Assembly (NCBI RefSeq): GCF_001029435.1
Contig: NZ_LDOV01000006.1
Location: 1 to 64,000 of the forward strand
Origin: Photobacterium aphoticum
Lineage (GTDB): Bacteria > Pseudomonadota > Gammaproteobacteria > Enterobacterales > Vibrionaceae
Direction: 5' to 3'
Length of the DNA: 64,000 nucleotides
This document shows positions 45,277-54,298 of the stretch, in pieces. Made by a program: the position numbers and the translations under genes. Each line of letters opens with the position of its first letter. Positions within the stretch are counted from its first letter, which is position 1. The notes beneath the pieces were generated by a model. That model had not been told where the DNA came from, searched no databases, and saw only the letters and a list, made by a program, of their open reading frames with translations.

Positions 45277-47649
45277 ATGACCATTCAATCCTTAAGCTGC
45301 GATAAGTTGTATCGCACAGCATCTTTACATGGCTTACCTGAAGATTGTAAGTCGACGAAAAACCTGACACCGCTGGACGAAATTGTCGGGCAAGAGCGGG
45401 CACAGCAAGCGGTAGAGTTTGCAATGTCCATTAAAGAGAAAGGCTACAACATTTATGCCATTGGCCGTAATGGTCTGGGTAAACGTACCATGGTGCTGCG
45501 TTACCTGAATCGCCATGATCCCAATGGAAACGGCCACACCCTGTATGACTGGTGTTATGTCGCGAACTTTGAAGAGCCGCGCAGCCCGAAAATTCTAAAA
45601 TTACCGGCTGGGCGCGGTCATGCATTTCGTAAAGACATCGAAAAACTGATGACCCGTTTGGTCAAGGCCCTGCCACTCGCGTTCGATAACGAGATGTATT
45701 ACAGCCGCTCTGAAAAGCTGAAAAATCAGTTGACGCAGAAGCAGGAAAGCGCCTTGCTGACCCTGACGAAAGAAGCGTTAGAGCGCAGCGTGAGCTTATC
45801 GGTCACGACCACCGGTGAATATCAGCTGGTGGCCCTGAATGGGGAAGAGCCGCATAACGAAGAGTCTTTCGCGGCGTTATCGGAAAAAGAGCAGAAAGCG
45901 TTTGAAGAAACCATTAATGATCTTGAACGCCAATTGCGCGGCATTGTTCGCCAATTGACGGAATTGGAGGAAGAATTTTCCGATAAAATTCAAAAACTCA
46001 ATACCGAAATTGCCAATGATGTGGTGGCGCATTTCTTCAAAGTGCTTTTCGTGTCTTATAAAGAATTGCCTGAGGTTAAAGCGTACCTGAAGGCGATGCA
46101 GGCCGATATTCTGGATAATCTGGACATTTTCCTGGAAGAAAGTGAAGAGCAGGTGGCACTGGCTTATGCGGCTTTGGACAAGAAAATGCCGCGTCGTTAC
46201 CAGATCAATGTGCTGGTGAGTCAGCCAGAGCAAAAATTCCCGATCGTGGTAGAAGAAAGCCCGAACTATCACTCGATTTTCGGCTATGTGGAAAACGCGA
46301 CATTTAAAGGTACCGTGTTCACCGATTTCTCACTGATCCGCGCAGGTAGTTTGCACCGTGCTAATGGCGGGGTGCTCTTGATGGATGCGGTGAAAGTGTT
46401 GGAGCGTCCGTATGTGTGGGATGGCCTGAAACGTGCGTTGCGTGCCCGCAAACTGAGTGTGAGCTCGCTGGAAAAAGAAGTGACGTTATCGGGCACGATT
46501 TCCTTGGATCCCGAGCCGATCCCGCTCAATGTGAAGATCATCTTGTTCGGTGACTATCAAACTTATCAGTTACTGCAGCACTATGATCCTGAATTCAGTG
46601 AACTCTTCCGTGTGACCGCCGATTTTGAAGATGAAATGGTACGTACGGATGAAGCTGAAGTGCAGTATGCCCAGTTCATTTCCAGCATCGTGAATGATAA
46701 CGGGATGTTGCATTGTGATCGTAAAGCGATCGCCCGGATCATCGAATACAGTTCTCGTCAGGCCGATGATCAAAATAAGCTGTCGTTGCATTCTGCCGAT
46801 ATTGCTAATTTATTGCGTGAAACCAATTACATGGCGAAATCGTCAAATGCGACGATGATCCGCGCGAACCACGTGGATCAAGCATTGCTCAGTCAGGAGA
46901 AGCGAGTCAGTCGACTGCGAGATCACGTGATGCAGACCTTTGTGAACGGCACCACGCTGATTGATACGCAGGGTGAGGTCGTCGGGCAGATCAATGGTTT
47001 GTCGGTGATCTCAACATCCAGCCATCAGTTTGGCGCGCCGAACCGTATTACTGCCACCACGGCGTATGGTAACGGGGAAGTGTTTGACATTGAACGCAGC
47101 GTGGATTTGGGTGGACGTATTCACTCCAAAGGGGTGATGATCTTGTCTGCATACCTTGCATCGCTGTTTGGCAAAACACGCCGTATTCCACTGACCACAC
47201 ACCTGACGTTTGAGCAGTCTTACGGTGGGGTAGACGGTGACAGTGCTTCTATGGCGGAACTGTGTGCGATTGTCTCTGCGTTTTCTTTGGTGCCATTGCG
47301 TCAGGATGTGGCGATCACCGGCTCAATGAACCAGTTTGGTGAAGCGCAGCCGATCGGTGGCGTGAATGAGAAAATCGAAGGCTTTTATGATGTGTGTGCC
47401 ATTAAGGGCCGCACGGCACAGCAAGGGGTGATCATTCCGCAATCAAACGTGCATAACTTAATGCTGCGAAAAGATATTGTGGAAGCGGTAGAGAAAGGCG
47501 AGTTCCACATTTGGGCGATCAGCCATGTGTCGGAAGCGATTGAAATTCTGACTCGTCAGCCCGCAGGTATCCTCACTGCCGAAGGTACATACCCACTCGA
47601 TTCGGTGTTAGGTCAAGCGCAGCTTAAATTGAATGCCTTGCGGGTGTAG
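45277..47649 (+). CDS. Lon-family ATP-dependent protease (LonB/AsrA-like)
   Basis: A 790-residue cytoplasmic protease resembling the Lon-like proteins of P. aeruginosa AsrA and E. coli YcbZ. The Lon proteolytic domain at the C-terminus has the catalytic Ser in YGGVDGDSASMAELCAIVSA and the Lys in GGVNEKIEGFYDVC, forming the Ser-Lys dyad. The N-terminal ATPase part has a nonstandard Walker A, GRNGLGKRT (Arg where Ser/Thr follows Lys), and Walker B GGVLLMDAVKVL without the usual Asp-Glu pair, as is normal for this sub-branch. A long helical insertion (about residues 150-290, rich in Glu and Lys) lies between. It should degrade damaged proteins under stress. GGAGGGAGCC precedes the ATG. Confidence 0.9.
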   Translation: MTIQSLSCDKLYRTASLHGLPEDCKSTKNLTPLDEIVGQERAQQAVEFAMSIKEKGYNIYAIGRNGLGKRTMVLRYLNRHDPNGNGHTLYDWCYVANFEEPRSPKILKLPAGRGHAFRKDIEKLMTRLVKALPLAFDNEMYYSRSEKLKNQLTQKQESALLTLTKEALERSVSLSVTTTGEYQLVALNGEEPHNEESFAALSEKEQKAFEETINDLERQLRGIVRQLTELEEEFSDKIQKLNTEIANDVVAHFFKVLFVSYKELPEVKAYLKAMQADILDNLDIFLEESEEQVALAYAALDKKMPRRYQINVLVSQPEQKFPIVVEESPNYHSIFGYVENATFKGTVFTDFSLIRAGSLHRANGGVLLMDAVKVLERPYVWDGLKRALRARKLSVSSLEKEVTLSGTISLDPEPIPLNVKIILFGDYQTYQLLQHYDPEFSELFRVTADFEDEMVRTDEAEVQYAQFISSIVNDNGMLHCDRKAIARIIEYSSRQADDQNKLSLHSADIANLLRETNYMAKSSNATMIRANHVDQALLSQEKRVSRLRDHVMQTFVNGTTLIDTQGEVVGQINGLSVISTSSHQFGAPNRITATTAYGNGEVFDIERSVDLGGRIHSKGVMILSAYLASLFGKTRRIPLTTHLTFEQSYGGVDGDSASMAELCAIVSAFSLVPLRQDVAITGSMNQFGEAQPIGGVNEKIEGFYDVCAIKGRTAQQGVIIPQSNVHNLMLRKDIVEAVEKGEFHIWAISHVSEAIEILTRQPAGILTAEGTYPLDSVLGQAQLKLNALRV

Positions 47650-47677
47650 TGCGATCTGCGCCGATAAATCCTACTCA

Positions 47678-47702
47678 AAGCCAGCGAAAGCTGGCTTTTT
47701 TC
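47678..47702 (+). terminator. Terminator of the Lon-type protease
   Basis: AAAGCCAGC-GAAA-GCTGGCTTTTTT, a compact stem with a GNRA-like loop and six T, about 30 bases past the stop. Confidence 0.9.
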
Positions 47703-47762
47703 TGTCATACGATCAGCGCTTCGTTACACTACTTCGCCATTGAAAGGGAGGAGGAGAATCAG

Positions 47763-48065
47763 GTGAGCAAGGTAGATATCAGCAAACAGACAAGGCCAGT
47801 GTGTATGTGGAAACGCAAGGTAATGGGCATCGCTGTGTGGACGCTGCTGTTTCTTGGCTTTTTTCTGTTATTTCCGGAGGTGGGAAAGACGCATCCTCAT
47901 CTTGCCTATTCTGCATTATTATCCCCTTTCATTGTTGTAACGGTCTTGATTGAGAACCCGACAGCGTTATTGGACGGTGAGTTTCCATCAGCACTCTATC
48001 CCGGGTTCATATATTGGGGGATTGTGGTTGGGATTGTTTGTTTTCTTCATCCCAAATCCCATTAA
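47763..48065 (+). CDS. Small hypothetical membrane protein
   Basis: A 100-residue protein with three hydrophobic segments (VWTLLFLGFFLLF, YSALLSPFIVVTVLI, YWGIVVGIVCFL). The GTG at 47763 has GGAGGAGGAG about six bases upstream. The frame is open back to 47649 through the terminator, so the earlier start is ruled out. No family recognised. Convergent with the HMG-CoA reductase gene. Confidence 0.7.
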   Translation: MSKVDISKQTRPVCMWKRKVMGIAVWTLLFLGFFLLFPEVGKTHPHLAYSALLSPFIVVTVLIENPTALLDGEFPSALYPGFIYWGIVVGIVCFLHPKSH

Positions 48066-48103
48066 AACAGGTCTGTTCAAATCCGTCCGTTAAAGCACCA
48101 TAC

Positions 48104-49363
48104 TCACCGCGCCAGCTTATGATGCGCCCGTGAAAAATGCCCGGCACAGAATGCGCCAACGATAGACAGTTCTCCTGCCAAACATAATGCTGCGCAGACT
48201 TCTGCTAATGCTTGAGAGTTGCCGTGACCGTGTAGCCCCAGTAAATCAAGACTGGCTTTTTGGCTTGGTAATGACGTGCCGCCGCCCACTGTCCCGACCA
48301 TGAGATTAGGCAGGGTGACAGAAGCATATAATCCACCGTGTTGATTGACTTCAATGCGGGTGATCCCCACTGCTGATTCCGCCACACAGGCCGCATCCTG
48401 ACCGCAGGCGATATAGAACGCAGCTAAGGCATTGGCATAGTGTGCGTTAATACCAATGCTGCCACTGAGTGTGCCGCCGACGGTGGTCATGCGAGTGAAA
48501 TCGGCCATTTTTTCTGGCGTGGTGAACAGCATTTTTTCAATGAGTGCTGCGTCAATATTCACTTCTGCCGTAACTTTTTTACCGCGCACACTGCGCAGGG
48601 TCTGTGCGGTGGCTTTCTTATCGCCCGACAAGTTGCCATCCAAAAAGGCTTGCAATGGCGGGATCGGAGAGTGGTGCAGAATGTATTCAAACACCGCATT
48701 GGTAGAAATGGTGACCATGTTCTGGCCAGACGCATCGCCCGTCACGTACTCAAACACCAAGTACACATGGTTACCTTCAATATTGACGCTGATGTCAGCC
48801 AGTTTGCCAAAACGGGTCGTGGATTCGGCAATGGTGCGGAAGTTGTCGTATTGCGTCACCACCCATGCGACGAATTGCCCCGCATCGGCCAAGTTGTAGA
48901 AGGCAAAACACGGAGTACGGGTGACGCCTTCATTCAATAACATGACACTGGCCCCGCCAGCCTGCGTAATCAACTGTGAGCCGCGACTGTAAGAGGCCAC
49001 CAATGCGGCTTCGGTCGTCGCGAGCGGAACATGGTAATCGTCCTTGGCAAATAAGCCATTCACGCGCAATGGCCCCGCTATACCGACAGGCAGTTTCACC
49101 GTGCCGATGAAGTTTTCGATGTTTTTGTTGTACTGCGTCATCTGTGCCTGGGTGTGTGGATCCAACAGTTGTGATTGCGCGCTGGTGTGATCCAACATCT
49201 GCCAGCGTTTTTCTACCGCTTTGGGGGTGAGGTAGGGCGAACGTGGTTGACGTTTTGTGACAGGGTCATGGTGCGGGCCAAGTCGCGTAGTGAGCTCTGT
49301 GCAAGAGAGATCAGAAACCAGAGATGTCATGGTGTTACGGCGGTGCAGATTAAGCTTAGGCAT
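48104..49363 (-). CDS. mvaA: Hydroxymethylglutaryl-CoA reductase, class I type
   Basis: A 419-residue soluble enzyme that reduces HMG-CoA to mevalonate with NAD(P)H. It lacks the membrane domain of animal enzymes but shows class I motifs: PLATTEAALVASYSRG (catalytic Glu), DASGQNMVT (substrate and NADPH binding), TVGGGTSLPSQ, and the C-terminal catalytic His in AGHFSRAHHKLAR. Such genes are found in Vibrio, whose isoprenoids otherwise come from the MEP route. No other mevalonate-pathway gene is seen here. The start at 49363 has a weak ribosome site; ATG at 49330 is also possible. Confidence 0.92.
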   Translation of the reverse strand: MPKLNLHRRNTMTSLVSDLSCTELTTRLGPHHDPVTKRQPRSPYLTPKAVEKRWQMLDHTSAQSQLLDPHTQAQMTQYNKNIENFIGTVKLPVGIAGPLRVNGLFAKDDYHVPLATTEAALVASYSRGSQLITQAGGASVMLLNEGVTRTPCFAFYNLADAGQFVAWVVTQYDNFRTIAESTTRFGKLADISVNIEGNHVYLVFEYVTGDASGQNMVTISTNAVFEYILHHSPIPPLQAFLDGNLSGDKKATAQTLRSVRGKKVTAEVNIDAALIEKMLFTTPEKMADFTRMTTVGGTLSGSIGINAHYANALAAFYIACGQDAACVAESAVGITRIEVNQHGGLYASVTLPNLMVGTVGGGTSLPSQKASLDLLGLHGHGNSQALAEVCAALCLAGELSIVGAFCAGHFSRAHHKLAR

Positions 49364-49757
49364 AGCAGTCTTTCTTAAACAACGATGACAGGATTCTACC
49401 TGTCAGAGTGGAAAACACTGATCCTGCCAGATAGACCTGACGCTCGGCTGACCGTGTTGAATTACCGCCCAAGGGCGCCTAAGCCCCCATTGTGCGGCTA
49501 ATGCATTGAAAGTATGGGAGATGCGAAAGGTGATCTTTCTGCTGTCTATGATGGTTCAGTCACACCCTGTAACAGTTTCGCATTTTCATGGGGCATTATC
49601 GTATCGGCGTCTTGCGCAATATTCGTGAGAACAGTCCAGCGGTGATAATTCATAACTGTGACCTGACAGACACTCTCTGGGGTGATGCTTGCAGAGGATA
49701 GGGGATGAGCCTAGGATGGATATCCGTTGTTAAAATGAGACATGGAGCAAGATCCCG
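49364..49757. other. Divergent intergenic region, mvaA / aldo-keto reductase
   Basis: About 390 bases holding both promoters. No gene or clear operator seen. Confidence 0.4.
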
Positions 49758-50666
49758 ATGGTGGCAAAAGTAGCACTCACCCCGAACGGGCCGCAGTTTT
49801 CTGAGCTGGTTCAAGGCTATTGGCGTTTAGGCGCGTGGAATATGAGCCCACAAGAACGATTGACGTTCTTGAAGCAGCATATTGAATTAGGGATCAGCAC
49901 GGTCGATCACGCCGATATCTACGGCGATTATTCGTGCGAGCAACTGTTTGGTGAAGCTTTGGCGCTGGAACCAAGCATGCGTGACCAAATTGAAATCGTC
50001 ACCAAATGTGACATTAAGTTGTGCTCCAGCCAGTTTGCTGACCGCAAAATTAATCATTACGATACGGGTAAAGCGCACATCATCGAGTCGGTGAATAACT
50101 CACTGTCTCGTTTGCACGTAGAGAACATCGATGTGTTGTTGATCCACCGTCCGGATGCATTAATGGATGCGGATGAAGTGGCAGAAGCGTTTGCAGAGCT
50201 GAAAGTGCAAGGCAAGGTCAATCACTTTGGTGTGTCGAACTTTACGCCATCGCAGTTTGATCTTCTGCAATCTCGCTTAGAAGCTCCGTTGGTGACCAAT
50301 CAGGTAGAGATCAACCCATTGAATTTTGAGGTGGCACACGATGGCACCTTGGATCAGCTGCAAATGAAACGCACGAAGCCGATGGCGTGGTCATGCTTAG
50401 CGGGCGGTGATATTTTCTCTGGCCAAAGCGAGCAAGCGGTGCGTGTGCGCAATGAACTGGAAGCGATCCGTGAAGAAATCGGTGCCGCGAGCATTGATCA
50501 GGTGATTTATGCCTGGGTTCGTCGTCTGCCTTCACAGCCGTTACCGATCATTGGTTCCGGTAACATTGATCGTGTACGCGCAGCGGTGGACGCACTCACG
50601 CTGACACTGACTCGTGAACAATGGTACCGCGTATGGGTCGCATCAAAAGGTCACGGTGTGCCATAG
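49758..50666 (+). CDS. Aldo/keto reductase (YdhF type)
   Basis: A 302-residue NADPH-dependent oxidoreductase of the TIM-barrel family. The catalytic tetrad is visible: Asp in STVDHADIYGDY, Tyr in the same motif, Lys in VTKCDIKL and His in LLIHRPD. It resembles E. coli YdhF, whose physiological substrate is unknown. A strong terminator follows. Confidence 0.92.
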   Translation: MVAKVALTPNGPQFSELVQGYWRLGAWNMSPQERLTFLKQHIELGISTVDHADIYGDYSCEQLFGEALALEPSMRDQIEIVTKCDIKLCSSQFADRKINHYDTGKAHIIESVNNSLSRLHVENIDVLLIHRPDALMDADEVAEAFAELKVQGKVNHFGVSNFTPSQFDLLQSRLEAPLVTNQVEINPLNFEVAHDGTLDQLQMKRTKPMAWSCLAGGDIFSGQSEQAVRVRNELEAIREEIGAASIDQVIYAWVRRLPSQPLPIIGSGNIDRVRAAVDALTLTLTREQWYRVWVASKGHGVP

Positions 50667-50713
50667 TCGGTCAGCCGATTGGTCAATTAACCTAGCAACA
50701 TAGATAAATTCGG

Positions 50714-50740
50714 AAGGCCTCATCATGAGGCCTTTTTTGT
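50714..50740 (+). terminator. Terminator of the aldo/keto reductase gene
   Basis: AAGGCCTCA-TCA-TGAGGCCTTTTTT, 9-bp stem with six T. Confidence 0.92.
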
Positions 50741-50839
50741 AGCTGTGCGTGTGAGGTGTTCAGGTATCAGAAGACCTAAACGTGAGTTCAATGGCGTTTC
50801 ATGCTATAACGCCAATGTAATGATTGAGGAGTGATCATC

Positions 50840-51691
50840 ATGGCACAGCAAGTAGGGAAGGCGAGTGCACCCGCGACAGACACACAAGTACCGACACCCA
50901 ATTCTGATCTATCAGAGGTATCGGCAGACATCCCACCGGTGTTAACTAAAAAGCAGCAAGCGATCCTCGCCCGTGAAGCCGAGTTGCTGGATATTGCAAA
51001 AGCCATTGTGATCCGAGAAGGGTTCGCACATCTGACAATGGATAAGGTTGCTGCTGCCAGCCCTTACTCAAAAGGGACCATTTACAATCATTTCATCAGT
51101 AAAGAAGATCTCGTTACGGCGTTAGCCGCCCAAGCGTTTAAGCAAGAAATTCAACTCTTTCGTCGCGCACTGGCCTTTGATGGTAATAGCCGGGAAAAAG
51201 TGGTCGCTATGCATGTGGGTTATTCTCTGTTTACCCGTATGGAACCGGTGTTATCTCTGTGTGTGCTCACTAGTCGTACCCCGTTAGTGATTGAGAAAAG
51301 TTCACCACAACGATTGGCGTCTTTCAGTGAATTAGAAGAAGAGCTGGTTGGGATCAGCGATCAGTTTTTAGCAAACGGACTGGAGTCGGGCGCTTTGGTG
51401 TTACCGGAAGGGCTCAACCGCGACAGTGTGGTGTTTGCGAACTGGTCCATGGCCTTTGGTTCCAATGCGTTGATGAACAATGCCAGCCAGAGCTGCTGTG
51501 TCTCGCGTATCGCACAGAATTACTCGATTCTTCAAAATGCCAATTTGCTGCTTGATGGCTTACGTTGGCGACCTATGTCGGCAGATTTTGACTATTTCCA
51601 ATCATGGAAACGCATAGAAGAAGAAGTGTTCGCACACGAAGTGCATTTACTTAATGAGTTGCAGACAACATCGCCACAGGATGTAATCTGA
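50840..51691 (+). CDS. TetR-family transcriptional regulator
   Basis: A 283-residue regulator with an N-terminal Pro/Thr-rich extension (about 45 residues), then a TetR helix-turn-helix (LDIAKAIVIREGFAHLTMDK, SPYSKGTIYNHFISKEDLV) and a variable ligand-binding domain. GAGGA stands nine bases before the ATG at 50840; a GTG at 50831 is also in frame. No exporter or operon is next to it on this strand. It might act on the RND operon 8 kb away, but no common site was found near its own start. Confidence 0.88.
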   Translation: MAQQVGKASAPATDTQVPTPNSDLSEVSADIPPVLTKKQQAILAREAELLDIAKAIVIREGFAHLTMDKVAAASPYSKGTIYNHFISKEDLVTALAAQAFKQEIQLFRRALAFDGNSREKVVAMHVGYSLFTRMEPVLSLCVLTSRTPLVIEKSSPQRLASFSELEEELVGISDQFLANGLESGALVLPEGLNRDSVVFANWSMAFGSNALMNNASQSCCVSRIAQNYSILQNANLLLDGLRWRPMSADFDYFQSWKRIEEEVFAHEVHLLNELQTTSPQDVI

Positions 51692-51751
51692 AATTTATAA
51701 GCGGCTTTTGCGATCACTCTGAACGTAACGTTGAGATAGCAGAAGAAAGAG

Positions 51752-51778
51752 AAAAGGGCCTGATGGCCCTTTTTTGGT
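51752..51778. terminator. Terminator between TetR gene and the cellulose operon
   Basis: AAAAGGGCC-TGAT-GGCCCTTTTTT serves the TetR gene and, on the other strand, the convergent five-gene operon. Confidence 0.92.
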
Positions 51779-51812
51779 TAAACGTTTGTTGCTTGAATGC
51801 TGGCTGTGCGGA

Positions 51813-53264
51813 TCAGAAACAATGTTTGTAAGATTTCTTTTGGGCACATACCGCCGTTCTTAACGCTTCCTGATATTTCTTGTCATGCGGATACGCTTCG
51901 GCCAATTCACGGAAGGTACTGACAGCCCGTGTGGTCTGGTTAAAGTTGTAATACGCCCAGCCTTTAATTTCGGTCATATTCACATCTTTGCCGTATTGCT
52001 GCTCGAACTCGGTGCTTTTTTGAATCACGTACGCATAGTTCTGTTGTTCATAAGCATCCAGGATCTGCTTCGCTTCGCGTTTTTTGGCATACAGTTGGCG
52101 TTGAGCCGGATCGGGCAGGTTATGCGCCATATATTCCGCCCGCTGTTCAAAGCCGGCTTTGTTCAGTGCCAGCGTGTAACCATACTGGGTACTGTGGTAA
52201 TCCTTGTCGGTCTCCGGCAGCGTCTTCAAGGCTTGCTCAAATGCGCGCATAGCCGTTAAGGGGCGATCCAGTTTATACCACTGCCAGGCAGCAAGTGCCT
52301 GTTGCTGGGGAGATAACGTACTCTGCTGTTGCAGTAGGTGCAGACAGGCCTGAGGATCATGGCGACATGCTTTGTCGAGCTTGGGCGAACTGCTGCCGGC
52401 ATGCATTCTCGCCAGTGACGGGTAGCGGGCTGACCACTGCGTTTTTAATGCATCCGCTTTCTGTTGTTGCCCGAGCTGCTGCAGGCTTAAGATTTTTCCT
52501 TCAATCTGCTTACGGCTTGCGGTTCCTGACCAATTAATGGACTGGTTAAACCAGGCCAGCGCTTTTTGTGGTTGCTTCTGGCGCAGGTATTGCCAGCCCA
52601 GCAACTCCGCCCCTTTTACATCTTTCACTTTGTTTACTTGTAAGCTGGCATTTTGTGTTTGTTGGCGGGACAGACGCTGCTTGCCTAATTGTTTTAAATT
52701 AATTTGGTAAGCCAGTTTGTTGTACGCCTCCGCATCATAGCCACTGCTCTGGCGGTATTTGGCCAAAATATCCGGCCCGTTGTGTGAACGCGTCCAACTC
52801 AGGGTTTTCTGCGTGGTTGCCAGCGCATGCTCCGGACAGGATTGGAGCAGTTGAGTCAGCTTTTGTTTGGCATTCGGGCCGTATCCCGTTTGGGTTTCGG
52901 CCTGCAGTACCAGCCATGCCCATTGGATACGATCACAGGTGTTCCATTCGGGATGCGCGTTAATCAACGCGCTGGCTTGTGCCGTTTGGCGGTTGGTCAC
53001 CTTTTCCGTTAAGGCGTTCAGGGTTGATTGGTAGTCAATTTCCCCCACCAGCTTGTCTGAGACATCTTGATTAGAAGCGGCCTGCTGAGCCGCTTGCCAG
53101 CCCTCTTTTTCCAGAATCTTCCAGATGGGGGTCTCATCATAGCCACTGTAAGTTTGCGGTGGATTGACCGTGACCGAAACCTGGCTGTCGAGTAATTGCA
53201 CGTGAGCTTGCTCGTTGGCTAAAGCAGGCAGTGCGATCAGTAACGTGAGCAGTGAGGGTTTCAT
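51813..53264 (-). CDS. TPR-repeat periplasmic protein of the cellulose operon
   Basis: A 483-residue exported protein: signal peptide (MKPSLLTLLIALPALA), then an all-helical region with tetratricopeptide-like repeats, most clearly KGAELLGWQYLRQKQPQKAL, LAAWQWYKLDRPLTAMRAFEQAL and ITEIKGWAYYNFNQTTRAV-type units. It occupies the place of bcsC, after bcsZ, with its start overlapping the bcsZ end by four bases. A full BcsC is about 1150 residues, with a C-terminal outer-membrane barrel of about 350 residues. This protein ends after the repeats (KKSYKHCF) and has no barrel, so the pore for the polymer must come from elsewhere. Confidence 0.8.
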   Translation of the reverse strand: MKPSLLTLLIALPALANEQAHVQLLDSQVSVTVNPPQTYSGYDETPIWKILEKEGWQAAQQAASNQDVSDKLVGEIDYQSTLNALTEKVTNRQTAQASALINAHPEWNTCDRIQWAWLVLQAETQTGYGPNAKQKLTQLLQSCPEHALATTQKTLSWTRSHNGPDILAKYRQSSGYDAEAYNKLAYQINLKQLGKQRLSRQQTQNASLQVNKVKDVKGAELLGWQYLRQKQPQKALAWFNQSINWSGTASRKQIEGKILSLQQLGQQQKADALKTQWSARYPSLARMHAGSSSPKLDKACRHDPQACLHLLQQQSTLSPQQQALAAWQWYKLDRPLTAMRAFEQALKTLPETDKDYHSTQYGYTLALNKAGFEQRAEYMAHNLPDPAQRQLYAKKREAKQILDAYEQQNYAYVIQKSTEFEQQYGKDVNMTEIKGWAYYNFNQTTRAVSTFRELAEAYPHDKKYQEALRTAVCAQKKSYKHCF

Positions 53265-54298
53265 TGGCAGTACCTCTCGTGAAAGGCGATATGAGAAAAG
53301 ATGATCAGGCTAGCCGAGTAATAGTCATCAGACAGCGTGGGTTGCGGCAGTGCACTACGGTGCTTGTAGTCTTCGTAGCTGAGTTGCACCAAGGTGGCGA
53401 TGGCATTGGCGCCATTGGGTGCCGAATAACCCGCCATCTGGTTGGTTTTTACATCTACCCAGGCACGGTTGTGTGTCATGATCCAACTGCGGTAGTGATT
53501 GTTAATCGCGTTGTCATATCCGCCCCAAATCAGGTAAAGCGGAATACGGTAATTGCCGTAGCTAAAGCGGGACGGGAACTGTCTGGCCGGTTGCCATTGT
53601 TCATTGCGGTATTCCACCCAGTCAGAGGGTAAATGGAACGGGCCAAACTGACTTTTATCGAGAATACGCAGTCCCCCTTGGTTTAATGCGTGCCATTTGG
53701 GGCTGGATGCTGTCCGGTACTCGGCAAAGGCATTAAAGGCTGGATAGACCCAATAAGACGGGTTGATCACCGTTGATGAGGCATGCTCAAAGCCATAGTT
53801 AGCGGGTAGGAGCGCCGTTTGTTTATCCAAGGTGATCAGGTGTGATTTGGCTAATGCATCGATAATGCGGGATGCTGATTTGCCATACCCGTTATTGGGC
53901 CAGTTGGCTTCGGCTTTTAATAAAGCCCAGGCAATAAAGATGTCGCCATCACTGGCGTTATTAGGATCAGGAATATGCGGTGGTCTTGGTTGCCACTTCC
54001 AGGCAAACAGTGGATCGTTTTTCCGCTGCAACGTGGTGCGGGTCCATTCCCACAGTGATTTGAAGGTATGGTGATCGTGGAAGAAGGCTGCCATTAGCAT
54101 GCCGTATCCTTGGCTTTCACTGTGGCTGATGCTGTCGTTACCGTTGTCTACCACACGGCCGTTATCGGTAATGAACTGTTGTTTGTAAAAGGACCACAAT
54201 GAGGTGTCCTGCTGAATGTTGCAACCGTGTACCCCTGCTGGTACGGAAGAGTGGCTCAGTAAGGGGAGTGCGGCAAACAAAAAGGGAAGCCATCTCAT
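53261..54298 (-). CDS. bcsZ: Periplasmic family 8 glycosidase, BcsZ type
   Basis: A 345-residue periplasmic endoglucanase with a signal peptide. The GH8 motif NDSISHSESQGYGMLMAAFF carries the catalytic acid Glu61, and PDPNNASDGDIFIAWAL carries Asp117, the second catalytic residue. BcsZ trims the nascent cellulose chain and is needed for proper export. It overlaps both neighbours by four bases. Confidence 0.93.
   Translation of the reverse strand: MRWLPFLFAALPLLSHSSVPAGVHGCNIQQDTSLWSFYKQQFITDNGRVVDNGNDSISHSESQGYGMLMAAFFHDHHTFKSLWEWTRTTLQRKNDPLFAWKWQPRPPHIPDPNNASDGDIFIAWALLKAEANWPNNGYGKSASRIIDALAKSHLITLDKQTALLPANYGFEHASSTVINPSYWVYPAFNAFAEYRTASSPKWHALNQGGLRILDKSQFGPFHLPSDWVEYRNEQWQPARQFPSRFSYGNYRIPLYLIWGGYDNAINNHYRSWIMTHNRAWVDVKTNQMAGYSAPNGANAIATLVQLSYEDYKHRSALPQPTLSDDYYSASLIIFSHIAFHERYCQ

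Noticed and set aside
50840..51691. TetR protein as the regulator of the RND operon
   Set aside because: Eight kilobases apart, and the TGAC-N5-GTCA motif was not seen near its own promoter.
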